Origin: Ditylenchus dipsaci
Lineage: Eukaryota > Nematoda > Chromadorea > Rhabditida > Anguinidae
Direction: 5' to 3'
NCBI GenBank assembly: GCA_004194705.1
Contig: SADC01000861.1
Span: forward strand, 1-64,000
DNA: 64,000 nucleotides
The position numbers were made by a program, and so were the translations under genes. Below, in pieces: positions 10,908 through 23,000 of this stretch; the first letter of the stretch is position 1; every line of letters begins with the position of its first letter. The notes under the pieces were generated by a model. It ran no database searches and was not told where the DNA came from. It saw nothing but the letters and a program-made list of their open reading frames with translations.

Positions 10908-12553
10908 ATTCGCTGTCAAAAATTTGCCATCGCAAAATTCGCCGTTGAAAAATTTGACGTCGCCTAAATTTGGCGTTAACAAAATAAAATAAAATTAATT
11001 TGCAGTCAAAAGATGAGACAAGACACATACAACTTGTACAAACTAGTTGTGAAACGAGAATTAGACCGGTCAAATTTTCAGTCAAATTTGGTAAAATTCT
11101 TTGTCGAAATAACGATTTTGACCGGCCTTCGCAAAATCGGTCAAATCTTTCAAAAAATCGGACTCAGATTATCTTTTCAGTTGTAAAATTTGCACTTTTA
11201 CCCTTAAAACTATGATTTTATTGCTTAAGCTAGAGTTGTGAAATGCGAAATTTCTCAGTCTTAACTTTTCGGAAAAGACTCACTTGAATCTGAGTACCCC
11301 CCCCCCCCCTGCCCCCTCCCTCACTTGAATCTGAGTACCCCCCCCCCCCCTCTGCCCCCTCCCCTCACTTGAACCTGAGCTCCCCCCAGTCAAATCAGCT
11401 TTTTCAAAAAAAAATTTTATACAAATTTTTTTGTACAAGAGTGATTAAAAATATTTCTTCAATGCTTTAAGTGATAAAAAGTGTGTAAAAAACGTTTCCG
11501 AAAAAATCGCCTTGTTCCCCCAAGCTAATTAAACTAGGAGGGGGGGAGCTCAGGTTCAATTTAGCCCAGGAAAATTGCACAACTTTAGATCCACTGATAT
11601 ATTGTGCTTTTAGCAATGTCGAAGCAAAGGCATGCCAGGTTGACAGGTGTGCCAGGAAGGTGGTTGGGTATGACAGGGGAATGGAAGCTCAGATATAGGC
11701 CTTTTAGTAATGGTACTCAGGTGAAATGCCCTGATGAGGTTAGATAGATGGAGCTACCCACTTGGAGGATTTTTGCTAGTTGTATTCATTGTATCTTACC
11801 TAAAATCATGTCCTCAACACTAGGGTTGGCCAATAGTTGTAATTCTGATACTAATACGTACTTTATTTGAAACCTCTATATAGTATTTCCTTTAAGCACA
11901 ATTACGTATTATTGAAATGGATTCTAAAAAAAGTTTTCCTTGCCCTCCAAATTGGTGAAGGTGGATTTTTGCCTGGATTCAAGGTGGATTCTTGTTTTCA
12001 AGCTCACTTTTCTGCCAGGTAGGGTAGGTAAATGGCCACTTAGGATGTGTAGGTAGCCAGATAGTATAGTTAAATGTTCAGAAATAATCTCTACAGTTAA
12101 ACTTTGATATAACGTACACCCTGGGGACCATGTCAGGTGTACGTTATAGTAGGCAAAATAGGCGAGGGTAGCGGGGTAGGCGAGGATAGGTGAGGATAGG
12201 CGAGTAGAGTGGGTGGGTTAACATGTAGGATGGATGATCTGGCCTAACCATTAACGCACTCAAAAAATAAATCTGCCCGAACTATTATTGTAAATGAACT
12301 ACTAATGTTCTCGAACCACAGGAACAGTGCCTGAACTACCAATATTCCAAACGGCACAGGCGCCGATAGCGCCTGCAAACCCTAGTTTTTACTATTGACC
12401 AATCTTTGACGAGTCAAAATTCACTACTATAGTACAGGCAGCGAATTTAGTCAAAAGACACATTTTGCGAATATCACGACAGAAATTCTGTCAACGCCAA
12501 ATTTAGGCGATGGTTAATTCTGTCAACGGAGAATATCGTAACGGCGAATCAGC
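10908..12553. repeat. Large decayed inverted-repeat element
   Basis: CTGATTCGCTGTCAAAAATT at the left corresponds to the inverse of the GACAGAATT..GGCGAATCAG region at the right (12430-12553). Both ends repeat GTCGCCTAAATTTGGCG-like words. No clear target duplication was found. Inside are a poly-C tandem repeat (11270-11395) and half of a CAGTTAAACTTTGATATAACG hairpin (12094-12135). Confidence 0.45.
11270..11395. repeat. Tandem repeat with poly-C tracts
   Basis: About three copies of a unit starting CTCACTTGAATCTGAGTACC, each followed by a run of 13 or more C and a GCCCCCTCCC segment. An inverted relic (GAGCTCAGGTTCAATTTAGC) occurs at 11547, and a piece near 36680, in the opposite sense to the units. 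Confidence 0.75.
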
Positions 12554-12590
12554 TACTTGCCTACTACCTTTTTTCCTTGCTTCTTATGTC

Positions 12591-12803
12591 CTATTGTAGA
12601 GATGAGATTTGGAAAACCAAATACGGCCCTGTTTGACTAAAGCAGTTGCTGATCAAGAAGGAGAAGTGTTGATTTGTAAATTGTAGATCTGAGAGCTTCT
12701 TGCGAATGAGGAAACCAAAAATTTGAATTAGGATGTCATCGGAGAGCATGGTGTTGTACTTACTTACTGAATTGCAGGTTACAAGTTTTTCATAGTGGAT
12801 CAA
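12591..12803 (-). CDS. F-box-like protein, N-terminal exon
   Basis: From the methionine at 12749 (minus) the protein reads MLSDDILIQIFGFLIRKKLS and continues with LQFTNQHFSFLI, matching the F-box layout of Pro/Ser-Asp-Asp, Ile-Phe-x-Phe-Leu, Leu, then Asn-x-x-Phe. F-box proteins bind Skp1 and present substrates to SCF ubiquitin ligases; nematode genomes carry very many. The frame stops after LVFQISSLQ. One more C in the CC run would continue it as LVFPNLIS and onward to an AAG|GTAGTA donor. The longer N-terminus from 12803 crosses a CAG|GTAAGTAAG-like site and is doubtful. The substrate-binding part was not found. Confidence 0.5.
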   Translation of the reverse strand: MIHYEKLVTCNSVSKYNTMLSDDILIQIFGFLIRKKLSDLQFTNQHFSFLISNCFSQTGPYLVFQISSLQ

Positions 12804-13022
12804 AGTATAACTCCACCACTTATTTCAAACTCTAACAACTCCCTAGGTCTCTCTAACTCCTACCCTGAGGATAAAATCGTATAAAAAGTTAAAATACGGT
12901 ACAAGGCTTACTGTGAAAATGTCATGAAGACAGTAGCCGAATAAAATTTAAAAACTCTCTATATACAAATATACTTCGCCACATAAATGGCATTAGTCCA
13001 GTATTTATTCAAAATTTGTTTA
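12804..13022. other. Short intergenic gap
   Basis: AT-rich; no feature recognised. Confidence 0.3.
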
Positions 13023-13158
13023 CCGTATAGCCTCTACCACTCTCTCATGGGAGATTATTTTTCAACCCCTGGAAAATTTCGAAATTGTGAATCGAAAATG
13101 GCATTAACTCAGAAATCCTAATCAAAAAAAGGGTGGGAGATTATTAGAAGTTATACGG
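13023..13158. mobile_element. CCGTATTT-family element, diverged
   Basis: Begins TACCGTATAGCCTCTA and ends TTAGAAGTTATACGG, inverted ends of the family seen best at 47105-47289. The TA duplication is kept only on the left. Confidence 0.5.
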
Positions 13159-14846
13159 TGAGTACTTATTAGCTTAAGGCCAGTTTTTCACTGATTCTAA
13201 ATCGCGTATTTACGTCTCCTAAGTAATTTTTTGGGCTGAAAACGACAAAAATGTTTTCGATCATTTTGACTTTTAAAAAAAATTGATTGAGATTTGACTT
13301 TTTGCCTCAGGCGACAAAGGGAAATCTTATACAAAAGTATTCTACCCCGTTCTGTTCACTTGCACTGGCAAATATTGCTCTATATGCATTATGATCATGA
13401 GTCTTGCTTGAATAATGTCTAAGGTAAGTGAGTAGTTCTCTAACTCTCAAGCCCCTGCGCCCCCTTCGGAGAAGCGGGGCTTGAGCGCACTCACATACCT
13501 TAGACGCAAATCACTCGAAAGTGACTTTGGATGCATGAAATATGTATGCCTACCAGAGTTTATTTATGCAGTATGCTTCAATTAAAAAAAAGAAGATAAT
13601 TAACGTGGGACTTTTTGTGGCTAAAAAGTGCAACCTTTTTTTGAATTTTGTTTTAAACAGCTGAAAAGTGCAACCTTCTGTTAAAATGGGAACCTTTTGT
13701 TGAAATATGCCACCTTTTGGCTAAAAAGTGCCACTAATAAACCAAACACTACACCAAAATGAAAATCATCAAATATGATTACAAAGAGCTTGTTAATGAA
13801 ATTTAGTTTCACAAGCTTTCGAAGAAAATCAGGTGAACTGTATTTTTCTTTGACGTTCTCTTGTTTTTGCACACATCTGATCGCCGTTGAGTGCTTGCTA
13901 TATAACCGATGTAAACATAATTTGAAATAATTTTTGTATGGTTCGGTGTTTTGCCTGAATCATACCGAAAAATTATGCCAAATGCCTGCGGATGAATTAC
14001 ACGAATTATGCCAAATGTCCGACGCCGCTGCATTCACGTACTTCACTACTCAACAGTTTAAAAAACCATACCTGACCTTAAGGAGTCATCTGAAAATTGG
14101 GATTTTCGATGACACTGTAACATGATGTTCCAGTCCAGTTTTGTGATATTCGTGTTACTCATGCAAAAATACACCAGGTGAACCGTTGTTGCAGTTAAAT
14201 TGAATTTTAAAATGAATTTAAATAAAAAAGGTAGCGAAAAATCAAGATATCATTGAACCAAAGTTTTTATTTTGATAAACTGTTGAAAAAGATTCGGTTT
14301 AATCACTTTTGAGTCAAAAAAAATCAGCCATATCATCCTTTTAGTATTGTTGTTAAACGTTCTTCTACAAAATCGATTACTCGTATCTAGTCAATCAAAA
14401 TAAAAACTTAAACTTAATATATATAATATATGCCTATCACAACTCTTTGAACTATTTAAAAACATTCATATAATTTCTTTAATTTATCTGTTTTAAAACT
14501 TATAAAAAAATGAATATTTTGATTCTGCATAGATATAACAAGAGAAACCCTATTCATAAATATCACCTTTCTCTACCTGTCCAGCTTACCTTGCTTATCT
14601 TAACCTAAGCACAAGTTAGGGCCAAGGGCCTAACTTGTGCTTAGATTATGTTTTTTTAACTCAAACTTGTCTTTCCTGCTTGTTTTAGATCTAGAACATA
14701 GCTGGCCTACCTAATGTCTAAAATCAATCGATAAGTACTAGGAAGACCGGGGAAAACCAGGATAGCGTTAACAAAAAAAAATTGAGAAAAATCTTTTTGT
14801 CTCAATTTTCATACAAAAGTGGCGTCTTCTATCAAAAACTAGTGCT
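13159..14846. other. Intergenic, repeat debris
   Basis: Contains one copy of the GCCCCTGCGCCCCCTTCGG palindromic repeat (13380-13560) and a short direct repeat built on GAATTATGCCAAATG (13970-14020). Open frames around 13800-14125 overlap on both strands across this repeat and are not credible genes. Confidence 0.4.
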
Positions 14847-14930
14847 TAACTGGTGTCCAAAAAGTTCGGGATGAATTTTCGAAGCCTTATCTTTCACTTT
14901 TCTTGTGATCATATCTTTTTTCTTATAATA

Positions 14931-15118
14931 CAGGGCTGCCATCTCAAAATTTAAAAAAAAAGGATATTTGGTCAAAAAACAGGAATTTGAAGGAAAGAGT
15001 GCATTTTATCTAGTGCTTATTGCCATTTTAAAGCGAAAAAGAGATTGTGCCTAAACTTCAAAAAAAATTGGTTCCAAGAAAGTACAAATTTTTTTAAAAA
15101 GGTCATATGGCAGCCCTG
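14931..15118. mobile_element. hAT-like MITE, CAGGGCTGCCAT termini
   Basis: Perfect inverted termini CAGGGCTGCCAT and ATGGCAGCCCTG, with flanks TTATAATA and TTCTAATA (7 of 8). The body shares its ATTTTATCTAGTGCTTATTG core with pieces at 8150, 32750 and 40980. Non-coding. Confidence 0.75.
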
Positions 15119-15126
15119 TTCTAATA

Positions 15127-15224
15127 CAGTCAAACCTCGAAAGTGGAACCCCGATTTAGTGTGAACCTCGATATAGTGCGAATTTTTCCGGTCCCCAGGC
15201 TCGCACTAAACCGGCGTTTGACTG
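15127..15224. mobile_element. TA-flanked hairpin MITE, CAGTCGA family
   Basis: CAGTCAAACCTCG and CGGCGTTTGACTG, flanked by TA. The hairpin arms read as variants of CTCGATATAGTGCGAA, and the loop carries CCGGTCCCCAGG. Its left TA overlaps the target duplication of the neighbouring hAT element. Confidence 0.75.
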
Positions 15225-15679
15225 TACCATTTTGTAGCCCTGCCTCTCCGAAAAATGAGTAAAATCTGAAAAATTAGAAAACTTGTATTTTAGTCATTTT
15301 TTTGAGAAATTGATTTTTTCCAAAAGCCATATCTCAACATTCAGATTTTCAAAAAAAATTCTGTAACATGGGTTTGTAGCACTTGAGCTGCGCTACAATA
15401 TGGTGCTGAGTATGCTGAGCTGAGTTATTATAAGCCTTGAAATTTAATTGAAATTTAAATCAGTTAAAGTGATGAAAACGTTGGTAAGCTTTTCAAAAAT
15501 AACCTCACAAGTATTTGGTGCCAGATGGTGACTTATTTAAAATAATCAAGCTAAGTTTCATATGCCATTTAAAGAAGAGAGGCAGGCCTACAAAATGGTA
15601 TTGGAGGAAAAAGATAGGATCACAACATTTGTGAAAGATAAGGCTTTGAAAATCCATCCCAACTTTTGGATACCAGTTA

Positions 15680-16230
15680 GATTGTTCAAAAGATGAAGGT
15701 TTTTTAAATTTCAAATTTTATTTCTTTGTCATTCTACGGTTTTTTGAAAAAAATTAAAAACATTTTGGTTCTCGATAAGAGATTTTTTTCGAAAATTTTC
15801 TAATTCGACTTTGAATTATCAAAATAGTGAAAGTACCTGTTTCAAAGGCTCATATTGAGAGCACCCTTTGAATTATGTGTTTATTCTTTAAATTTTTCAA
15901 TCTCGTTGCTCTTACGAGGCCTCCAACAGTTTAGAATTGTTTATTCACCAGCGTGTAGCCCTAACATTCTAGTTTCTGATAAGGTATTAACGATGTATAA
16001 AAGTAGCACAACAATTTATTCTAAAAAAGTAGTATATTTATAAAAACCAATTTCTCCCCAAATTTTTCAATCACACCAAGCCAGTTGATGGCTTATCCGA
16101 AACAATAATTGCAAGGCTACACGCTGGTACAAAAAAATTTCAAACTCTTCAGAGCCTCGGAAGACCAACCAGTCCACAAATTTGATGGGTAAACACATAA
16201 TTCAAGGGGTGTTTTCACGTACAGCCCATA
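15680..16230. other. Intergenic, short inverted repeat
   Basis: CACCAGCGTGTAGCC near 15950 and GGCTACACGCTGGT near 16110 are inverted copies bounding about 180 bases. No gene is supported. Confidence 0.4.
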
Positions 16231-16539
16231 TCCTAGACCATACCTGCACGCTCAAAAAAATCGGCGCCAGCGCCAGCGCCGGCGCCAGGCTCAAAAAAAT
16301 TTCGGCGCCGGCGCCTGGCGGCGCCGCCAGCATTTTTAAAAACAGCGCCGGCGCCGGCGGCGCCGCCAGCGCCGGCGCTAGGTGGTCAATTTTCGCCGCC
16401 GGCGCCAGCGCCAGTCGAAAATTTCGGCGCCAGCGCCATAAAAATGTTTTGAAATGTTTAGTGAGTGTTTTTTGCTTTTTAATTCCAAAAATATCAATCA
16501 ATGCAACACTTTTTGTTTATTGATTAATTGCTCACTTTT

Positions 16540-17160
16540 TTAATGGTAAAAGAACAATTCTGCAAAAGTACTACAGAAAATTATAATTTGATTAAATGAG
16601 TTATAGACAAGAAGTGTTTTGCTATTTAAAAGAGTGGCTGCAGTAGATTTTTTTCGTCCAGTAGATACCATTGACATAATGCTGAACATGCGTTCAACCG
16701 CCCCTGAACATGCTGTATTGGCAGTACCGTATTTACTGTATAAACTCCCCACCTCTAATAACTCCCCACCCTCTAATAAGTCCCCACTCTACGGACCTTA
16801 TATCTCAGCCTAGAGCGAACATTTCGCAAATGTGTTTTTTGCGTTTTCTTAGTTGCCGTGAGTTTACCTGATTACACTTTTCAGATTTTGGTTGAGCACC
16901 CAAAATCTCAAAATCGACCTTAAAATTTTTCGATTTTTTAGAGGTTGAAAAATAACTCCCCATGGGGACTTAACACAGTAAATACGGTATATCAAATGCT
17001 AGCTTAGAAGTTGATGGATAGATCTATAAAATTTTTTTACAAAATTTGAATTTCAGTCAAGTATTTTTGCATAACCTTTGAATGAGCTTTCCAAAAATCA
17101 CCAGAATCACGTTCAATTTCCAGATTTTCGTTAGATATTTCCTCGAAAAATCTTGTTATT
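16540..17160 (-). pseudogene. hAT transposase C-terminal remnant
   Basis: Reading minus, a segment FWKAHSKVMQKYLTEIQ (17040-17150) resembles the FW..H region before the dimerisation domain. After the nested element at 16727-16987, the frame continues NTACSGAVERMFSIMSMVST and ends KTLLVYNSF. This matches the hAT C-terminal dimerisation motif of small residues, then E-R-x-F-S, then a later Leu-rich helix. The BED zinc finger and RNase H core are missing, and the nested insertion breaks the frame, so this copy is dead. It identifies the superfamily of the surrounding element independently of the 8-bp duplication. Confidence 0.72.
16727..16987. mobile_element. CCGTATTT-family element nested in the hAT relic
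   Basis: CCGTATTTACTGTATA and ACAGTAAATACGG are inverted and flanked by TA on both sides. It carries repeated TCTAATAACTCCCCACC-like units. It splits the hAT transposase relic, so it arrived later. Confidence 0.75.
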
Positions 17161-17465
17161 TGCTCCGTTTCACCCGCTCCAATAGGTTTTCTGAGCATGA
17201 CAGTTCCAAAGTCGAAAATAGAAGCTGTTCAACCACTTGGCTGTTCCACCACCCGGCGCCAGCGCCATCGCCGGCGCCAGCGCCAACGTCATAAAAAAAA
17301 TCGCCGCCAGCGCCAGCGCCGGCGCCAGGCTCTAAAAAATTTTGGCGCCGGCGCCTGGCGGCGCCGCCAGGCATTTTTAAAAACAGCGCCGGCGCCGGCG
17401 GCAGCGCCAGCGCCGGCGCTGGCGCTTGGCGCCGGCGCTGGCGCTGGTGCAGGTATGTCCTAGAC

Positions 17466-18074
17466 TCATGTTTGACACTATTAAGCAGTGTTTTCGAAAC
17501 TCTCACTTGAAAAAGTGTATAGCTACCCCTGGGTTTCACCACAGAATTCGCATTCCTTGATCCCTTAAGCTGATTTAGAATGTTTAAGATCAGCTTGGGA
17601 AACCAAGGCATTGAAAAAAATTCAATTCAATCCCGCAGTTGCATCTTACGTGTAAGCACAGCTGAAAAAAACCGGACAGCTAGGGAAAAATCAGAAAGCA
17701 TCAACGAAAAGTTGATAAAAAAAATATTTTGCTTTGATTTTCACACAAAAGTTATATCTAATAACAAAAACTATCTATTATATTGTTCTAATGATACTGA
17801 AGTTTTTCAAATTCCAAAATCATTTTTATTCTGTTTTTATTCTCATTGTTCGTTTTTCTCTTAAAGGACCATGATTTTTGCGTGCGGCGGCATGTGCAAA
17901 ATTTGAATTGGCGGGACACTTCTCTTTCGTCTATCAGTGTACTCTTTGGAGTCGTCTGAAATGACTTAAAAGTACAATGCGAGACTTAAAAGAGTATAGT
18001 GAGAGACGAAAGAGAAGCGTCCTTCACAAATGCAAATTTTGCGCATGCCAGTGTCCGTGCAAATCAAAAAATTA
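17466..18074. repeat. Intergenic with a fold-back piece
   Basis: GACACTTCTCTTTCGTCT near 17917 is mirrored by AGACGAAAGAGAAGCGTCC near 18003. TTGAATTGGCGGGACA, with AGGACCATGATT before it, marks a member of the GGACCAT..GCGGGAC dispersed family (also 27090-27480, 51070, 52140, 57700-58240). Confidence 0.45.
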
Positions 18075-18190
18075 AAGCGGGGGCCAGCAAAGTTTTTTGA
18101 ATCATTCTACTTTTCACTCGTTTTGCGTTAAATCTAATATTGATGACCATACACTACTTTTAAAAACAAGGCACAAAAACTTTGTGAGAT
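18075..18190. repeat. Direct repeat, copy 1
   Basis: The stretch from CCAGCAAAGTTTTTTGAATC to the AAAACTTTG near 18180 recurs in the same orientation at 19695-19810, with scattered differences. Confidence 0.7.
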
Positions 18191-18224
18191 CAGGTAATAC
18201 TGTGATTGGCTTATCAGGTCCGGT

Positions 18225-19262
18225 CATTCAACAGTTGAAAGCCGGTTCGTGCTAATGAGAGCGTTTTGTTCAGAATTTTGCGCTGAACAATATAGGCGCA
18301 AGAAATTTCCGAAAAAAATTCTTTTGCATTTTTTTAGAAATTTTATGATGGACATTTTTAATTTTGAGTTGTTTTAGTTATTTGATAGTATCTTCTTATT
18401 CGGAAACAATTTTGTGTAACTAAAGCTCTTATCAGGTGCATGATTCAACAGGCTTTTGAGAAAGTACAAATTTAGTAATAAATAAAATACTGGCATTTTT
18501 CAAAATCCCATGAAATACAGAATTTCGTTTCTTCGTATAAACACTAAAAAATCATTGGTATCACCGTTTATATTTCAGTACTCTCACTGCTGAAAAAGCA
18601 CAGATTATGCGCATCATTTCATAACCAAAGAAGACAGCAAATCATATAACAAAGCAGTACCAGGATCAACAAATTAGTTGGTGCAAGGCTTTTTTCGAGC
18701 TAATTCAAATTCGCTTTTTTTTGAAAGCCTGCTGAATTCTGCACTTCATAAGAGCTACACAAAATTGTTTTCGAATAAAAAGATAAGATTAGAGATGGCA
18801 AATGGCCTATTCGGGACGGGACGGGACAAAATTTACTTTAAAAAATTTCGGGACGGGACACCGGGACGGGACAAGGCCTAAAAACCCTTCGGGACGGGAC
18901 GGAACGAGACGTCCCGACCCATTAATGAAGGAAAATAAAGGAAAAATGAATGAAAAATCGGAAAATCATTCCGGGACGGGACACATTAGAATTTTTCCGG
19001 GACGGGACCCGGACAAGCCCTAAATCCCTTCGGGACGGGACGGGATTCCCGTCCCGAGGCCATCTCTAGATAAGATCAAATAACTGAAACAACTCGAAAT
19101 TGAGAATGTCCATTAAATAGATTTCTAAAAATATGCAAAAGAGAAATTTTTTTCGGAAATTTTTTGCGCCTATTCTGTTCAGCGCAAACTTCTGAACAAA
19201 ACGCTCTCATTAGCACTAACCGGCTTTTAAGTGTTGATAACCTGTGAATCAACGGTTGAAAA
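18225..19262. repeat. Palindrome arms enclosing a hAT element
   Basis: The left arm (18225-18390) is mirrored by 19076-19262; GCTAATGAGAGCGTTTTGTT pairs with its inverse. A hAT-like element (18790-19068) sits at the inner edge of the right arm. Sequence at 18540-18720 recurs inverted at 61560-61740, so this is a dispersed family. Confidence 0.65.
18790..19068. mobile_element. hAT-like MITE, GGGACGGGAC word
   Basis: Perfect inverted termini TAGAGATGGC and GCCATCTCTA, with a perfect 8-bp duplication GATAAGAT (18782-18789, 19069-19076). The body is dominated by GGGACGGGAC repeats on both sides of an AT-rich centre. Non-coding. Confidence 0.88.
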
Positions 19263-19275
19263 GCTAATTCCACTA

Positions 19276-19458
19276 CAGTAAACCTCGATTCTTGCTTGAA
19301 TTTCGTCCTGTTTGTAGTGAACCCTCGATTTAATAGCCCCTTTCAACTTTTTTGTTTTTATTAACAGCCCCTCGGTGTAACGCCCCCCCCCCCCCTTCCC
19401 GATATAACGGCTTCCTAGGGCCGGTCCCAAGGAGGGCCGTTAAATCGAGGGTTTACTG
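19276..19458. mobile_element. TA-flanked hairpin MITE, CAGTCGA family
   Basis: CAGTAAACCTCGATT and TCGAGGGTTTACTG between TA dinucleotides; the core GGGCCGGTCCCAAGG is present. A C run interrupts the left half. Confidence 0.7.
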
Positions 19459-20066
19459 TACTACTACTAAAAAAATTAGACAGAAAACTTAAAAGTTTAG
19501 ATGAGATTTTTTTCCTTCCCGCTTCAATCATTAATGGAGTAGATGAAAAGGGTCCGGGTGATAACAAGTTGTGGATGGCCGAAATACAGCTAGATACCCA
19601 TAAATTTTTAAGTGGGGCGCTATGATCGCTATGCTGCAGCCCTTTTTATGCGTGGCACGCCCCTTCAAAGGAGCATGCCTGTGCGTTCCAAAAATTAAGG
19701 TGGAGACCAGCAAATTTTTTGAATCATTCCATTTTTCGCTCGTTTCGCGTTGAATCTAATATTGATGACCATATACTACTTTTAAAAACTAGGCAGAAAA
19801 CTTAACAAATTAGGACGTGAACGCATGTAAAACTTGATCGAGATAAAAGTGCTGGTCCCCACCTTTTCTCCTTGCCCCTTGAAAAGACATTTCGGCTTTT
19901 GATAAAAGGACTATCGGTGGACATTACACTTTTTCATTTTATACCAAAAATAATTAGGAATATGTGAGCAATTCACTTGAAATTGAAAACAAAAACTGAT
20001 GCTTCGCAACATAATATTTTTTAAATCTTATATGAACAGATATAATATTTCACTGAAAATTTCCAG
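19459..20066. repeat. Second direct-repeat copy and spacer
   Basis: 19695-19810 repeats 18075-18190 in direct orientation. Nothing else is recognised before the gene at 20088. Confidence 0.55.
20061..20066 (+). promoter_or_regulatory. Probable spliced-leader acceptor
   Basis: TTTCCAG ends 21 bases before the ATG at 20088 with no plausible exon upstream. This is the arrangement expected of a trans-splice acceptor in nematodes, though an ordinary intron in the 5' UTR cannot be excluded. Confidence 0.4.
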
Positions 20067-20087
20067 AAAAAGATTCCTTCCTGCAAA

Positions 20088-23000
20088 ATGAATAATAGAG
20101 ACAATCAAACATCAAATTCATCATCCAAACCTACAGCAACATGGCAACCCAAGAGATCAACCACTAAGTGTGCTACTTCTACCCAAACTTCTGCAACATC
20201 TGTCCCCCAACACCTAAACTATCAAAAGAAGGAAAATCAGCAAGTTGAAAAGGCCCCAGACATTTCTGTTTCAGACAGAGTCACTGATACTTTAAAAGCC
20301 ACAAAGTTTGCTCTGCGGCAGCGACTTCTATGTCGGTTAGCCAAGGTAAGATTTAAAATTTTATATAATGTTACTCTGAGCAACTCTTATCTCCATATAG
20401 TAATTGGACCAAGGTTTTGTAAAAAGCTTATAGAAAGTGCCTGTAAGACGCCCGTCCAACTTGTAACTTAATATGTTAACGTTGAACTATGTGAAAATAT
20501 TTGAATGCCTAAAAAGCATAACTCTTTATCTAATTTTTTGTATACAGGGTTTGGCAAGAAATTCGTTAAATTTCTAATTGGCATAATATTTTTCCTGACG
20601 CAAAAAATTGTTTTTCGAATTTAGTAGGCTTGGTCCCTCTACGGTAAGCTTAGACAACGGTAGGTCAGCGTATTTTAGAATGGACTGAAGAATATTTCTC
20701 TTTTTTTCTATCAGAAAAATTTTTCTATTAAAAACAAATCTCCTTCCAAACTCTGTAAAACAAAATATTTTGGCGCTAATTCCATGATTTTCAAATTTTT
20801 TGCCACAAGTCACATGTTGCATACACTAAAATGTAGCCAAGACTCTAGGCTTGCATTTTAGCTATCGAGTAGAGAAAAAATTGATATTTAGTTAGAGCTA
20901 AAATTTAAACGAAAAACATCTAACGATTTACAATTCCAGGCCATCCTACACAGGTCTGTCATTTCGCATGAAACCCTAAAATTGGGGCATTTGCTGACAG
21001 TAAATCAGTGCTGTGAATAATCATAATCGATAAAAATGAATTTAAATGAACAAAAAATGAATCTGATTGAAAATAATGATATATGCACCTAGGGCACTTG
21101 AATCTCCGACCCTAGGCGATGAGTATAATAAACTTTATATTATAAGTTTATTATAGTAAATAATAAAAACTGTGAGCCGTAAACGAAAAACGGAGTTAAC
21201 ACTCAGAACCCGAGCCGCAATTTTGCCTTGTTGGAATCAGAATTTTACGCTGAACACGATGATGTTCTCGGTTTTTGAAATTTTCGTCAAAAATTTTTGC
21301 TAGAGCTTTTAATAAGTGGAAGCTTTTAACAATTCAGTCTTGGCACGTAAGTACTTTTCATATACTGATAATTTTTTCCAGATGTAAACTGCATCTTGTA
21401 GAGTAGATTTAGGATAAGTCCTTATCAGAAGATAAGTCCTTATCAAATGGCTAACACTATAATCTTTGGGATTTTGCATCAATAAATTCATATGACACAC
21501 GAGCAAATAACTGTTTAAAAGATAAACCTAAATCTCCTCTACAAGATGCAATTTACATCTGCAAAAACTATTAGTATATGAAAAGTTATAATCATTTTTC
21601 GTACTTTCGTGCCCAGACAAAATTCTAAAAGCTTCCACTTTTCAAAGACTCTAGCAAAAAAAAATTTGACGAAAATTTCTAAAACCGAAAACACCATCGT
21701 GTTCAGCGTATAATTCTGAGTCCAACAAGGCAAAAACGCCGTTCGGTAAAAAAAATTAGAGACAAAATTTTTTTTGAAATCATCAGGGGGACCAAGGCAA
21801 AATGCTCAAAAAACAACAGGGGGACCAAGGCTAATTTTTAGCAGATAGTGGGATGGAGCCAAGCTTATTTTGTATTCTTGCAGCTGAAAAAGTGCCAACA
21901 GATCGGCGAACTCGTATTCCTGATTCTGTTCGCTTTTTTAATCAAATTTTGGAAGAAAATGCTGTAAAAACTTGTGACATTTCTGGCAACTCGTCTCGGT
22001 CAAATAAGAGTAGGGTTGTCGACTCGACCGGTCGATTTCGACTTTTAAGGTCGAAAAGTCGAAATTTTTCGACTTTCGACTTCGACTCGACCGACCGGTC
22101 GAAAATTTCGACTTTCGACCTTCGACTCGACCCGACCGGTCGAAAATTTCGACTTTCGACCTTCGACTCGACCCGACCGGTCGAAAATTTCGACTTTCGA
22201 CCTTCGACTCGACCGGTCGAAATTTCGACTTTCGACCTTCCATCGAAAGAAATTTTTGTTTCAATTGCATATGTTCTCACGACGAATAAATTTTCGGACT
22301 ACATACCTGCACGAATTTAACTGCACGAGTCAAAACAGGATTTTTGTCTCAACATACTGTTTTCAGCACACAATTTTTGGGTTGAATATCATGGTTTATT
22401 CGTTCCGAAAAATAATAAAAATTTTGTCGACAAATTGACAGCAAAATATGTATAATAATTGATATTTCTAGTGAAAAATGCTGCGAAGAAGGCTCGTGAA
22501 GCAAAACAACGTTTGCAGCAAAAAAAAAAGTATTTTAGCATCAAAAAAAAGTCTTTTTGCAGCACCTTTTTAGGGCAAATTGACCTTTTTGGGCGATTTG
22601 CCCGATTTGCCCAAAATGTTTTTGTTTTCGCTAGGTTGTCGGTCATTCATGTGCAAAACTGTTAGATTACACGTCAGATTCATGTTCAGCGTAGTAGTTT
22701 GTATTTAAAATCACTATTTTAGTAAGAACTCAGATCTCGGTTGGCAAAGCAACGGCAGCTAACCTGCACATCATCAAAGCTAATCTGGTGGATGAAATTT
22801 TGGGTACAGGCTAATTGGTCGCTACAAAACTAGCCGTTTACAGAATCGGTCGTCACAAAACTGGTCGTTTACAGAATTGGCGTTTCAAGAAGTAATCAAT
22901 GAATGAACGGGTGACCTTGACGGGTGACCTTAAACGACCAGTTTTGTGACGACCAATTCTGTAAACGGCTAGTTTTGTAAACGACCAGTTTTGTAGCGAC

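Larger units (their letters stand above)
14847..15679. repeat. Fold-back palindrome with later insertions
   Basis: TAACTGGTGTCCAAAAAGTT at the left and its inverse ending CCAGTTA at 15679 delimit a fold-back related to the one at 41110-41900. A hAT-like element (14931-15118) and a TA hairpin element (15127-15224) lie in its left arm. Confidence 0.7.
16239..17457. mobile_element. hAT transposon relic with GGCGCC-word ends
   Basis: Termini CATACCTGCAC and GTGCAGGTATG are perfectly inverted and flanked by a perfect 8-bp duplication TCCTAGAC (16231-16238, 17458-17465). Each end carries about 200 bp of almost pure GGCGCC and GCCGGC repeats, extreme GC in an AT-rich setting. Between them lies a minus-strand hAT transposase remnant. 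A CCGTATTT-family element (16727-16987) has inserted into that remnant. Confidence 0.87.

Noticed and set aside
17156..17611. 151-codon Ala/Arg-rich open frame
   Set aside because: It is the GGCGCC repeat array of a hAT element; the composition follows from the repeat.
21853..22320. 155-codon open frame including Ser/Thr/Arg repeats
   Set aside because: Only the first part (21884-22010) is host exon; the remainder is transposon word repeats.
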